From assembly GCA_013376735.1 (NCBI GenBank), contig VINJ01000001.1, positions 806,001 through 870,000 on the forward strand: a DNA stretch of 64,000 nucleotides. The letters run 5' to 3'. Origin of the DNA: a bacterium Scap17. Its GTDB lineage: Bacteria > Pseudomonadota > Gammaproteobacteria > Pseudomonadales > Halomonadaceae. The position numbers and the translations under genes were made by a program. The notes beneath the pieces were generated by a model. It did no database searches. It worked only from the letters and a program-made list of their open reading frames with translations, and had not been told where the DNA came from. Shown piece by piece: positions 27,538 to 37,066 of the stretch (its first letter is position 1; each line of letters starts with the position of its first letter).

Positions 27538-28128
27538 ATGCTTTCCAGTCGCCCTTATCTGGCACGCGCACTCTACGAGTGGCTGCTGGATAACGACAAT
27601 ACGCCGTACATCGTGGTGGACGCCGAGCAGGAAGGTGTCCAAGTGCCGCGTCAACACGTCCAGAACGGCCAGATCGTGCTCAATATCGCACCCGGTGCGG
27701 TGCGTGATCTGTTGATCGCCAATGAAGGGGTCAGCTTCAATGCCCGCTTCGGTGGTCAGCCGATGCACGTCAGCGTGCCGACGACGGCCCTGGTCGCGCT
27801 GTATTCGCGTGAAAACGGTGTCGGTATGGTCTTCGGTCATGAGCCGGTGATGCCGGGTGCCGATGAGATGACATTCGGTGAAGCCGCGCCAGATGCCGAG
27901 CCGGCCGCCACAGCGCGCCCGACGCTGGCCAGTGTCGGCAGTGCGCCCGCCGAAGAAGAGGCACCTGCCTCGGAATCAGTGGATGCGTCCGTCGAGCCAG
28001 GCGCTGATGCCGGAGTCGCCGCTGAAGAGCCGGCGTCGGACTCGGCCAGTGACGAGCAGGATGCTGATGACAATGGTCAGCCCAAGCCGCCGCGCAAGGG
28101 GCGTCCTTCGCTGCGTGTGATCAAGTAA
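27538..28128 (+). CDS. sspB: ClpXP protease specificity-enhancing factor SspB
   Basis: A 196-residue SspB. The folded domain (SSRPYLARALYEWLLDNDNTP to GMVFGHE, residues about 3-105) binds ssrA-tagged proteins. A long acidic Ala/Glu/Asp-rich linker follows, and the C-terminal GRPSLRVIK is the ClpX-docking XB motif. It delivers stalled-translation products to ClpXP. The ATG at 27538 has AAGAGG upstream. The linker is longer than in E. coli SspB (165 residues). Confidence 0.95.
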   Translation: MLSSRPYLARALYEWLLDNDNTPYIVVDAEQEGVQVPRQHVQNGQIVLNIAPGAVRDLLIANEGVSFNARFGGQPMHVSVPTTALVALYSRENGVGMVFGHEPVMPGADEMTFGEAAPDAEPAATARPTLASVGSAPAEEEAPASESVDASVEPGADAGVAAEEPASDSASDEQDADDNGQPKPPRKGRPSLRVIK

Positions 28129-28192
28129 TCACGTCGGCAGGTGGGGGCGATGGATGAGGGCTGGCCATTGTCCGCCTGATGTCGCTCCTGTC

Positions 28193-28236
28193 ATGAAAAA
28201 TGCCCCGCAGGCTTCGGCCTGCGGGGCATTTTTCAT
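28193..28236. terminator. Bidirectional terminator between sspB and dolP
   Basis: ATGAAAAATGCCCCGCAGGC, loop TTCG, GCCTGCGGGGCATTTTTCAT: a perfect 20-bp stem with a stable UUCG tetraloop and A/T tracts on both flanks, between convergent genes. Confidence 0.92.
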
Positions 28237-28296
28237 TCTGGGTGCTGTTCATTCAGGGCGCCTTGCATGTCAGGCATGCAAGGCGCGCCACCTTGA

Positions 28297-28875
28297 TCAG
28301 TCGAGGTACTCGAAGACCTTGGCGATACGCTGGATGCCGCCGACTTCAGAGACCTTGCTGACGATCTGGTCAGCTTCGGCGCGGGTCACGATGCCCATCA
28401 GGTAGACGCTGGCATTCTCGGTGAGTACCAAGATGCGACCGGAGTCGATATTGGCATCCGCCGCCAGTGTGGCCTTGACGCGCGTGGTCAGCCAGGTGTC
28501 CTGCACGCGCTGGCTGGCCGGGGCATTGGCGCTGATTTCCAGCGCATTGTGCACCTGACGCACACGACGCACATCCTTGGCGATGTCCGTGGCCTTCTGC
28601 TTCAGCTCGTCACTGGCGACCTGGCCGGTCAGCAGCACCATGCCGTTGTAGGAATTCACATTGACATGGGCATCGTTGAAGCGGGCGTCGGTCTTGCCGA
28701 GATTGACCTCGATCTTGGTCTCGATGCTCTCGTCTTCCACCTGGGCGCCCAGGGTGCGATCGCCATAGTCTTCGTCGATCGGGCCGCTGTTGGTCAGGTC
28801 GGCGACGGTGGTGCAGCCGGCTAGCGTCAGGAAGCCGGCGGTGGCTATGAGGGAAAGCAGGTTCTTGGGCGTCAT
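28297..28875 (-). CDS. dolP: Outer-membrane lipoprotein with two BON domains (DolP/YraP)
   Basis: A 192-residue lipoprotein: the signal peptide ends in the lipobox LAGC with C21 as the acylated cysteine. Two BON domains follow (about 45-115 and 120-190; NGMVLLTGQVASDELKQKA and ENASVYLMGIVTRAEADQIV). DolP binds anionic phospholipid at division sites and supports outer-membrane integrity. The ATG at 28875 has CAGGAG upstream. It is downstream of diaA as in E. coli and Pseudomonas. Confidence 0.93.
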   Translation of the reverse strand: MTPKNLLSLIATAGFLTLAGCTTVADLTNSGPIDEDYGDRTLGAQVEDESIETKIEVNLGKTDARFNDAHVNVNSYNGMVLLTGQVASDELKQKATDIAKDVRRVRQVHNALEISANAPASQRVQDTWLTTRVKATLAADANIDSGRILVLTENASVYLMGIVTRAEADQIVSKVSEVGGIQRIAKVFEYLD

Positions 28876-28912
28876 GCCGTTTTCTCCTGGTGAATGCCGT
28901 GGGGCGCGCGGA

Positions 28913-29527
<615 letters not shown>

Positions 29528-29929
29528 TCAGATCGCTTCGAAGGCGTGGCGAATCCAGTGAATGGAACGAGGGGAGGTCCCCTCCACGCCTACCACGTCG
29601 AAGCGGCAGGAACATGATAGCCCGTGCTGGGCCAGATAAAAACGCGCGGCAGTGATCAGCCGGCGTTGCTTGGTATGGGTCACGCTTTCCAGTGCGCTGC
29701 CGAAGCGGGAGTTGGCCCGGTAGCGCACCTCGATGAAGACCAGGGTCTCGGCGTCACGCATGATCAGGTCGATCTCGCCGCCCTTGGCATGCTGGTTGCG
29801 CGTGACGGGTGTCAGGCCACGCGCTGCCAGCCATTGTTCTACCTCCGCCTCGATGACGGCGCCGCGCGCTCGGGCGCGACGCTGGGGAGGCGGGTGCGCT
29901 TTGCCAGAGGGCGAGTCGGCGCGTGTCAT
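29528..29929 (-). CDS. yraN: YraN family (UPF0102) endonuclease-fold protein
   Basis: A 133-residue protein with the restriction-endonuclease-like core of UPF0102: the GAVIEAEVEQWLAARG helix, then GEIDLIMRD and FIEVRYR, matching the D-x(n)-ExK-like arrangement with R in place of the usual lysine. Its biochemical role is not settled. The start is one base beyond the lpoA stop, so it is coupled to lpoA. Confidence 0.9.
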   Translation of the reverse strand: MTRADSPSGKAHPPPQRRARARGAVIEAEVEQWLAARGLTPVTRNQHAKGGEIDLIMRDAETLVFIEVRYRANSRFGSALESVTHTKQRRLITAARFYLAQHGLSCSCRFDVVGVEGTSPRSIHWIRHAFEAI

Positions 29930-29930
29930 G

Positions 29931-31832
29931 TCAGGGCGTGTAGGCTTCGACGGTGCGGCTGTTGGCGCCTTTCAGTGGCGGACGCGGTACGCCACCTCTG
30001 AATTCAGCCCAGGGCAGCGTGCGCTCGATGCGTCCATCGTGGCGCGGGAAGAGGCTGCCGGTGGCGCCGAAGAGTTCGCCGCCCGCTCCGGCCAGCATCA
30101 GCGGTACGCGCTGGGCCAGACGATAGGCATCGACCCCCATGGCGTTGAGCTTGAGCATGCGTGGTGAAGCATCGGACAGGGCGCGATAGGTGTCGGCTTC
30201 CGGCAGGGATGCCTTGCCACCGGAGGAGGCCTCCGGCACTTCCCAGGGAATGTCCACGAAGTCGACGCCATTGAGGTCGCCGTCCTGATCGGGCTGCGGT
30301 GCGCCGTCATAGAGATGGGAAGTGCCGTAGATCGGCAGGTCGCCCGCGTAGTAGAAGTCCAGCATCGGCGGCACCTGACGCGCATAGCTCGGCAGCGCCA
30401 GCAGGAAGATCATGTCGATGTTGCCGGAGTGCGCGCGGCCGTATTTGCTGCCGGATTTCTTGGCGGACTTCATGCGCGCCTGGTCCTGGCTCGAGACCGA
30501 CAGCAGGTCCTTGACGGCCGAGCTGACGGCGCCCTTGGGGTTGTAGCGCTCAACGGAGACGATGTCGCCACCTTCCTGCTCGAAGCGGTCGCGGAAGGCG
30601 CTGTAGACGCGTTGGCCCCAGGCATTGTTGGGCACCAGTGCGGCGGCGCCACGATGGCCGTCGAGAGCGGCTCGCAGGGCGACCTGGCGGGCTTCGTCCT
30701 CGGCGGAAAGGCCGTACTGGAACAGGTTGTCGGCACGGTTGCTGTCATGGGTGCCGTAGTTGAGGGCCAGTGTCGGCAGCGGCAGGCTGTTCTGAGTCTC
30801 GAGCCGACTGACCAGCTTCTTGTCCAGCGGGCCGAGCACGACCTGAGCGCCATCCATGGTGGCACGGGCATACAGGGTCTTGAGGTCCGCGCTCGAGGTG
30901 TCATAGAAACTCAGCTGCGGCGTGGCCTCGGCATTGTCGATGGCGCTGCGATGGCGTGCCTCGATGCCTTCACGGATGGCCTGGGCGATCCGCTTGAGCG
31001 AACCGGACTCGGGCAGGAAGACGGCAATCTTGCGCACTTCCTGGCCGGAGAGCTCGCGCAGATCGAGAATGCCCTGCGGCATCTGGCGCGCTGCGGGATG
31101 CTGCGGGTTGGCGTCCGACCAGTCGTTGATGGCGGAGAACATCTGGTCGATGTTGCCGCCGAAGCGACGCTGTAGGCGCAGCAGGTCCGTCCAGCCGCTG
31201 GCGGTCGGGCTAGCGCTGGCCAGCTCATTGAGCTGACTGGGCGAGAGGCGCGTGAGCTGCTCCCACAGGGTGTCGTTGATGCTCAGGTCATCGCTGTCGG
31301 CCTGCAGGGCGATCAGGGTCTGGGCGCTGGCCAGGGGTTCGCCGACCATGCCGAGTGCCAGGCCGCGACGCTTGCGCAGTGTGCGCTGGTCATCGCTGGA
31401 CATCTGGATGTTGTCCTCGAGCACCGAGGTGGCCAGGATCGTGTTCCAGCCGTCCTGCTGCTCAAGCGCGATACGCGACAGCAGCAGGGCCCATTGCACG
31501 CGTTCCTGCGGCTCAAGGCTTGTCGGGTCGATGTCGGATGCGATGGTGATCGCCTGCGCGTTGTCGCCGCTGCGTGCTAGGATGTCCGCAGCTTGCAGGC
31601 GCGTACTGGCCGCTTGCTGACCCTGTTGCTGCTCGGCCTGAGCTAGCAGGGCATCGGCACCGGGGCCGCTGGAAAGCGGTGACTGTCCGGCACACCCTGC
31701 CAGCAGCAGGGCGGAGGCGGCGAGGCCCGCCAGCGTGCGCAGGCCGGAACGTGAACGGCGCGCGGCCTCCTGCCGGATGGCTGACGAAGTGCCCAGCGTA
31801 TTGGCTGATGCACGATTCCATGTCTGGCGCAT
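29931..31832 (-). CDS. lpoA: Penicillin-binding protein activator LpoA
   Basis: A 633-residue outer-membrane lipoprotein of the LppC/LpoA family. The signal peptide ends LLLAGC with C47 as lipid site. The N-terminal part is TPR-like helical repeats rich in Ala/Gln; the C-terminal part is a periplasmic-binding-protein fold (IAVFLPESGSLKRIAQAIREG, QVVLGPLDKKLV). LpoA activates PBP1A in peptidoglycan synthesis from the outer membrane. It heads the lpoA-yraN-diaA-dolP run and diverges from rsmI. Confidence 0.93.
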   Translation of the reverse strand: MRQTWNRASANTLGTSSAIRQEAARRSRSGLRTLAGLAASALLLAGCAGQSPLSSGPGADALLAQAEQQQGQQAASTRLQAADILARSGDNAQAITIASDIDPTSLEPQERVQWALLLSRIALEQQDGWNTILATSVLEDNIQMSSDDQRTLRKRRGLALGMVGEPLASAQTLIALQADSDDLSINDTLWEQLTRLSPSQLNELASASPTASGWTDLLRLQRRFGGNIDQMFSAINDWSDANPQHPAARQMPQGILDLRELSGQEVRKIAVFLPESGSLKRIAQAIREGIEARHRSAIDNAEATPQLSFYDTSSADLKTLYARATMDGAQVVLGPLDKKLVSRLETQNSLPLPTLALNYGTHDSNRADNLFQYGLSAEDEARQVALRAALDGHRGAAALVPNNAWGQRVYSAFRDRFEQEGGDIVSVERYNPKGAVSSAVKDLLSVSSQDQARMKSAKKSGSKYGRAHSGNIDMIFLLALPSYARQVPPMLDFYYAGDLPIYGTSHLYDGAPQPDQDGDLNGVDFVDIPWEVPEASSGGKASLPEADTYRALSDASPRMLKLNAMGVDAYRLAQRVPLMLAGAGGELFGATGSLFPRHDGRIERTLPWAEFRGGVPRPPLKGANSRTVEAYTP

Positions 31833-32030
31833 GTACGACGGTCCCTTGGCTGATGGGCGATGTGGTCAGGACTGTGCATCGCCGCCTACTGTGATGAAGG
31901 GTGAAAGGCATCATGGCACTCGGTCGATCAGGGCCACGCATGCAGCGTCCTTCGGATGAAATGTCCCAAGGCAATCTGCCTGTGTCTGACGACCATTTCT
32001 ACCATTGAGTTCAACGAGTCGAAGCATTGA

Positions 32031-32894
32031 ATGTCCGAGTCTTCTGAAGGCGTATTGTACGTGGTCGCCACGCCGATTGGTAACCTCGATGATCTCAGTC
32101 CCCGCGCCGCGCGGGTGCTGGGAGAAGTGGACCTGATCGCAGCCGAGGATACCCGCCACAGCGCGCGGTTGCTGCGTCACCTGGGCCTGGAAGTGCCCAT
32201 GATGTCCCTGCACGATCACAACGAGCGTGGCCGTGTCGACCAGCTGTGTCAGGCGCTGGAGGCAGGCCGACGCGTCGCGTTGGTCTCCGATGCCGGCACG
32301 CCGCTGATCTCTGATCCCGGCTTCATCGTCGTGCGCGCCCTGCGCGAGCGTGGCTTCAAGGTAGTGCCGCTGCCGGGGCCGTGCGCGTTGATCACCGCCC
32401 TCAGCGCTGCGGGCCTGCCGACGGATCGCTTCACCTTCGAAGGCTTTCTGGCCCACAAGGGCGGCCCGCGTCAGGCGCGCCTTGCCGCGCTGCGCGACGA
32501 TAGCGCCACCCACGTGCTGTATGAATCTCCGCACCGTATCCAGGCGCTGCTCGGCGATATCCGCGAGGTGCTGGGCGAGCGTCGGGTCGTGCTGGCCCGT
32601 GAGCTGACCAAGACCTTCGAGACCTTCCTCGATGGCACGGCGGCCGAGCTGCTGGCGCAGATGGACGCTGACAGTGATCAGACACGCGGTGAGTTCGTGG
32701 TCATGATCGAAGGAGCGCCGGCACGTGACGGCGACGAGGCGGCCAGTGTCGAAGGCGACGCCCTGTTGCAGGTGCTGTTCGAGGAGGGCGTCGGCGTCAA
32801 GCAGATGGCCGCTATCGCCACACGTCTGGTGGGCGGGCGCAAGAAAGCCTGGTATGCCAAGGCGCAAGCCATGAAGGACGCGGCGGAGGAATAG
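32031..32894 (+). CDS. rsmI: 16S rRNA 2'-O-methyltransferase RsmI
   Basis: A 287-residue tetrapyrrole-methylase-fold enzyme: YVVATPIGNLDDLSPRA, EDTRHS, SDAGTPLISDPG and PLPGPCALITALSAAGLP are the family motifs. It methylates the 2'-O of C1402 in 16S rRNA. It diverges from lpoA and precedes rnpB, the order found in pseudomonads. Confidence 0.96.
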   Translation: MSESSEGVLYVVATPIGNLDDLSPRAARVLGEVDLIAAEDTRHSARLLRHLGLEVPMMSLHDHNERGRVDQLCQALEAGRRVALVSDAGTPLISDPGFIVVRALRERGFKVVPLPGPCALITALSAAGLPTDRFTFEGFLAHKGGPRQARLAALRDDSATHVLYESPHRIQALLGDIREVLGERRVVLARELTKTFETFLDGTAAELLAQMDADSDQTRGEFVVMIEGAPARDGDEAASVEGDALLQVLFEEGVGVKQMAAIATRLVGGRKKAWYAKAQAMKDAAEE

Positions 32895-32957
32895 GCAAAC
32901 CTCTGTCACGCCAGACTTTTTTGCCGCTGCCATTGTTCGGCCTGCGCGGGCTTCGTC

Positions 32958-32986
32958 TTGTGAAAGGCCCATGACACTGGTAGTCT
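32958..32986 (+). promoter_or_regulatory. Candidate promoter of rnpB
   Basis: TTGTGA (32958-32963), 17-nt spacer, TAGTCT (32981-32986), ending about 9 nt before the expected 5' end of the RNA. The spacing is ideal; the -10 box matches only three of six bases. Confidence 0.45.
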
Positions 32987-32993
32987 TGCGTGC

Positions 32994-33348
<355 letters not shown>

Positions 33349-33360
33349 CTTATAACGTCA

Positions 33361-33401
33361 GTGTGCTGCCATCCTTCGCGATGCGAGCGGTGGCAGCACA
33401 C
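33361..33401 (+). terminator. Hairpin downstream of rnpB
   Basis: GTGTGCTGCCA / TGGCAGCACAC, an 11-bp perfect stem around a 19-nt loop that can fold further (TCGC/GCGA), starting 13 nt past the end of rnpB. No long T run follows. Confidence 0.6.
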
Positions 33402-33634
33402 CTTGAATTCGCATGACCGGCGCCGTCCGCTGCGTGTTTCGTGAATGACCATTGCAGTTGGATGGCAACGAACACGCTGCCGTGACAGGCGCCGGTTGTC
33501 GGTTATGGCACTTGAATTCGTGTTTCAGCCGCTTGCCTGCTGCACGCAGGCGCTGTCTCCGCTCTTATGCTGTCGGTGTCCTTTGCCACCGGCTTTCACT
33601 GCTCGCATCGCGTGCCAAGGTCCAGAGTTTCGTC

Positions 33635-34621
33635 ATGTCCAAGCCCAGTGCTCCTTCCGTTACCGAGTCTGTCGATACCGAGTCCGTCGAAGTGGCTGAT
33701 CGCTTCGCGCATGTCAGTGTCATGCTCGATGGTGCGGTCGATGGTCTGATTCAGGACACTGCCGGCGTCTACTTCGACGGCACCTTCGGTCGCGGTGGCC
33801 ATTCGCGTCTGATCCTGTCGCGTCTGGCGCCCGAGGGGCGTCTGATCGCCTGTGATCGTGACCCCCAGGCGCTGGCGGAAGCCGCGACCATCGATGATGA
33901 GCGTTTCAGTATCCATGCCGGTGAATTCGCGCGTCTTGGCGAGTATGCCGAGCATGAGGGCGTGCACGGTCAGCTGGATGGCATCCTGCTCGACATCGGC
34001 GTGTCATCCCCGCAGCTGGATGATGCCGAGCGTGGCTTCAGCTTCATGAATGATGGCCCGCTGGACATGCGCATGGACCCCACCAGTGGCGAGAGCGCCG
34101 CCGAGTGGCTGTCGCGTGCCAGTGCCGAGGATATGGCCTGGGTCTTCAAGACCTACGGTGAGGAGCGTTATGCCAAGCGCCTGGCGCGTGCCGTGGTGGA
34201 GCGTCGCGCCGAGCGACCCATCACGCGCACCGGCGACTTCGCCAGCCTGATCAAGGATGCCCACCCCAACTGGGAGAAGCACAAGCACCCGGCGACGCGT
34301 GTCTTCCAGGCGATCCGCATTCACATCAATGGTGAGCTGGATGAGCTGACCCGCGCGCTGGATGCCGGTCTCGAGGCGCTCAAGCCCGGCGGTCGTCTGG
34401 TCGTGATCAGCTTCCACTCGCTGGAAGACCGCATCGTCAAGCGCTTCATGCGTGACAAGGCGCGGGGGGATCAGGCGCCGCGTGGCATGCCGATCCGCGA
34501 AGACCAGCTCAACAAGCGTCTCAAGCTGGTGGGCAAGGCACAGAAGGCTTCGCAAAGCGAAGTCGATGCCAATGTCCGTTCGCGCAGTGCGGTGATGCGC
34601 ATTGCCGAAAAGCTCAAATAG
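33635..34621 (+). CDS. rsmH: 16S rRNA m4C1402 methyltransferase RsmH
   Basis: A 328-residue class I methyltransferase. After a short acidic N-terminal extension come [15 protein letters not shown], the SAM motif [35 protein letters not shown] and the [20 protein letters not shown] segment. It methylates N4 of C1402 in 16S rRNA, the same nucleotide modified by RsmI, whose gene is 0.7 kb upstream. It is the first dcw gene here; no mraZ precedes it. Confidence 0.96.
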   Translation: MSKPSAPSVTESVDTESVEVADRFAHVSVMLDGAVDGLIQDTAGVYFDGTFGRGGHSRLILSRLAPEGRLIACDRDPQALAEAATIDDERFSIHAGEFARLGEYAEHEGVHGQLDGILLDIGVSSPQLDDAERGFSFMNDGPLDMRMDPTSGESAAEWLSRASAEDMAWVFKTYGEERYAKRLARAVVERRAERPITRTGDFASLIKDAHPNWEKHKHPATRVFQAIRIHINGELDELTRALDAGLEALKPGGRLVVISFHSLEDRIVKRFMRDKARGDQAPRGMPIREDQLNKRLKLVGKAQKASQSEVDANVRSRSAVMRIAEKLK

Positions 34622-34871
34622 CCTCTGTGCACCCTCTGGGGAATCGTGCCTCTTTCTGCGCCTGCCTACCGGCAGGCGCGCGCGCAAGTGGGCTGTGGTG
34701 AAAGGGCGACACAAGTGTTGCCGTGCTGCAACTCTTAGCGGCTAACGCCACTTGCTGACATAATGCGCCGGGCGCTTCAAACAAGTGAGCGAACATCGCG
34801 CTTGCACGTTGACAGTCTGCAAGGATATTCGTGATGCGGGGCATCACGTTCAGAGTGATTAGGGAGTCGGC

Positions 34872-35192
34872 ATGGCGGGACGGAGACAGGAGGGCTGGAC
34901 GGGTAACTGGCCGATCAAGGTGCAGATACGTTGGCGTCACCTGTGTTTCGCGGTGCTGATGCTCAGTCTGCTCGGCTCTGCCGCTGCCGTCGTCATCAGC
35001 TCGCACCTCTCGCGCGGCCAATATGCCCAGCTGCAGAAGCTGGAAGCGGCGCGCGATGATGCGCGTGCACGCTGGGGCCGCCTGCTGCTGGAAGAGAGCG
35101 CCTGGTCGGCACCGGCGCGTATCGAAAGCATCAGCATCGAGCGACTCGAGATGCGCGTCCCGGATGTCCACGATGTCGAGGTCATTCGCTGA
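34872..35192 (+). CDS. ftsL: Cell division protein FtsL
   Basis: A 106-residue bitopic membrane protein: cytoplasmic N-terminus, one membrane helix near 27-46 (FAVLMLSLLGSAAAVVISS) and a periplasmic coiled coil (QYAQLQKLEAARDDARARWG). FtsL forms a complex with FtsQ and FtsB and controls FtsWI. A GGGAG motif precedes the ATG. The stop overlaps the ftsI start (TGATG). A 250-bp gap separates it from rsmH. Confidence 0.93.
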   Translation: MAGRRQEGWTGNWPIKVQIRWRHLCFAVLMLSLLGSAAAVVISSHLSRGQYAQLQKLEAARDDARARWGRLLLEESAWSAPARIESISIERLEMRVPDVHDVEVIR

Positions 35193-36961
35193 TGGCCACG
35201 CGTCGCCCGCCTTCGTCACGCCCGCGCAAAGCCGCCGGCGCTGAGACGCCCGCTCGTACCAAGGCCGCAAGCGGTGCCCGCAAGAGCGCACGCGCGGCCA
35301 TGGGGCCTGCCCGCTATCGCATCATGCTCTTCATCGTGCTTGCCGGGCTTGTCGCTCTGGTCGGCCGCATCGGCTATCTCCAGCTCTTCGATCAGCAGTT
35401 CCTGCAGGATCAGGGCGATGCACGCACCCTGCGTGTCGACAGCATCAATGCACACCGCGGCATGATCACCGATCGCACCGGTGAGCCGCTGGCGATCTCC
35501 ACGCCTGTCATCACCCTGTGGGCCGACCCGCGCAAGGTGCCTGATGACCCCGTGCGTCTGTCATTGCTGGCGCGCGCGCTGGGTCAGAAGCCGGATGACC
35601 TTATTGCTCGCGTCCGCCGCTATCGTGATGCCGGCAAGGGCTTCATGTACATCAAGCGCCAGATGACCCCGCCGCAGGCTCAGCCTGCCATTGACCTCGA
35701 TATTCCGGGCGTCAGCCACAAGCAGGAATACAAGCGCTATTATCCCTCCGGAGAAGTCTCCGCCCAGTTGATCGGCGTGACCAACGTCGATGACAAGGGT
35801 CAGGAAGGGCTCGAGCTTGCCTACAATTCCTACCTTTCCGGCACGCCGGGCAAGCGACGTGTGCTCAAGGACCGCAAGGGGCGGCTGGTGCGTGACCTGC
35901 ATCTGATCAGCGAAGCCAAGCCCGGTGGCGACCTGACGCTCTCCATCGACCTGCGTCTGCAATACATGGCCTACCGCGAACTCAAGGCGGCCGTGGCGGA
36001 GCACCGCGCCGATGGCGGCACCCTGGTGATGATGGATGCGCGCACCGGCGAGGTGCTGGCGATGGTCAATCAGAAGTCCTATAACCCGAACAACCGTGCC
36101 GGGCTTGATCCCGAGGGGCTTCGCAACCGCGCGATCACCGATGCCTTCGAGCCGGGCTCGGTGATGAAGCCGCTGGCGATGAGCGCTGGGCTTGCCACTG
36201 ACCTGTATCAGCCGGATACGGTGATCGATACCACGCCGGGTTACATGCGGGTCGATCAGTTCACCATTCGTGACTTCCGCAACTACGGCAAGCTCGACAT
36301 GGCCGGCATTCTCTACCATTCCTCGAATATCGGCATGAGCCGCATGGCGCTGAGTCTCGAGGATGATGCGGTATGGAATCGCTACTATGAGCTGGGCCTC
36401 GGCCAGGCACCGGGCACCGGCTTCCCGGGCGAGACGACCGGCGTGCTGCCGCCGCCGACCAACTGGTCGCGCAGCAAGCGGGCCTCCATCTCCTACGGCT
36501 ACGGTATCAGCGTCTCGGCACTGCAGCTGGCCAGTGCCTTCACCGCGCTCGCCAACGACGGTCGTCGTGTGCCGCCGTCGCTGCTCAAGGTCAAGACGCC
36601 GCCGGTCGGTGACCAGGTGATCTCATCGGACAACGCGCACGCCTTGCTCGGCATGATGGAGAAGATCGTGCAGCCCAACGGGCCTGCCAAGCGGGCGGTG
36701 GTCGAAGGCTATCGCATCGCCGGCAAGACGGGCACCGTGCGCAAGGTGACGGCCGGTGGTTATCAGAAGACCGCCTATCGTTCGTTGTTCGCGGGTGTGG
36801 CACCGGTGTCTGATCCGCGTATCGTGACCGTGGTGATGATCGAGAACCCCAAAGGGCAAGAATATTACGGCGGTCTGGTGGCGGCGCCCGTGTTCGGGCG
36901 CGTGGTGGGCAAGGCATTGCGCCTGCTGGATGTGCCGCCGGACAGCAAGGTCGATGAGTAA
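35192..36961 (+). CDS. ftsI: Septal peptidoglycan transpeptidase FtsI (PBP3)
   Basis: A 589-residue class B penicillin-binding protein. A Lys/Arg/Ala-rich cytoplasmic stretch of about 42 residues precedes the single membrane helix (45-63). The transpeptidase motifs are S323-V-M-K326, S377-S-N379 and K512-T-G514-T. It cross-links septal peptidoglycan with FtsW. Overlaps ftsL by one base; followed by a 105-bp gap before murE. Confidence 0.97.
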   Translation: MATRRPPSSRPRKAAGAETPARTKAASGARKSARAAMGPARYRIMLFIVLAGLVALVGRIGYLQLFDQQFLQDQGDARTLRVDSINAHRGMITDRTGEPLAISTPVITLWADPRKVPDDPVRLSLLARALGQKPDDLIARVRRYRDAGKGFMYIKRQMTPPQAQPAIDLDIPGVSHKQEYKRYYPSGEVSAQLIGVTNVDDKGQEGLELAYNSYLSGTPGKRRVLKDRKGRLVRDLHLISEAKPGGDLTLSIDLRLQYMAYRELKAAVAEHRADGGTLVMMDARTGEVLAMVNQKSYNPNNRAGLDPEGLRNRAITDAFEPGSVMKPLAMSAGLATDLYQPDTVIDTTPGYMRVDQFTIRDFRNYGKLDMAGILYHSSNIGMSRMALSLEDDAVWNRYYELGLGQAPGTGFPGETTGVLPPPTNWSRSKRASISYGYGISVSALQLASAFTALANDGRRVPPSLLKVKTPPVGDQVISSDNAHALLGMMEKIVQPNGPAKRAVVEGYRIAGKTGTVRKVTAGGYQKTAYRSLFAGVAPVSDPRIVTVVMIENPKGQEYYGGLVAAPVFGRVVGKALRLLDVPPDSKVDE

Positions 36962-37066
36962 CGCATTCAATGTGGCATGGTCGTCGGCCCCGGGCGGGCG
37001 GCTGCGTCTTTTTTCTCATGTAGTGAATACGTTCCGGGACATCGGGAACAAGGAAGGTCTTCCGAC

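Noticed and set aside
34809-34837. Promoter for ftsL at TTGACA (34809-34814)
   Set aside because: The -35 box is perfect but no acceptable -10 box lies 15-19 nt downstream.
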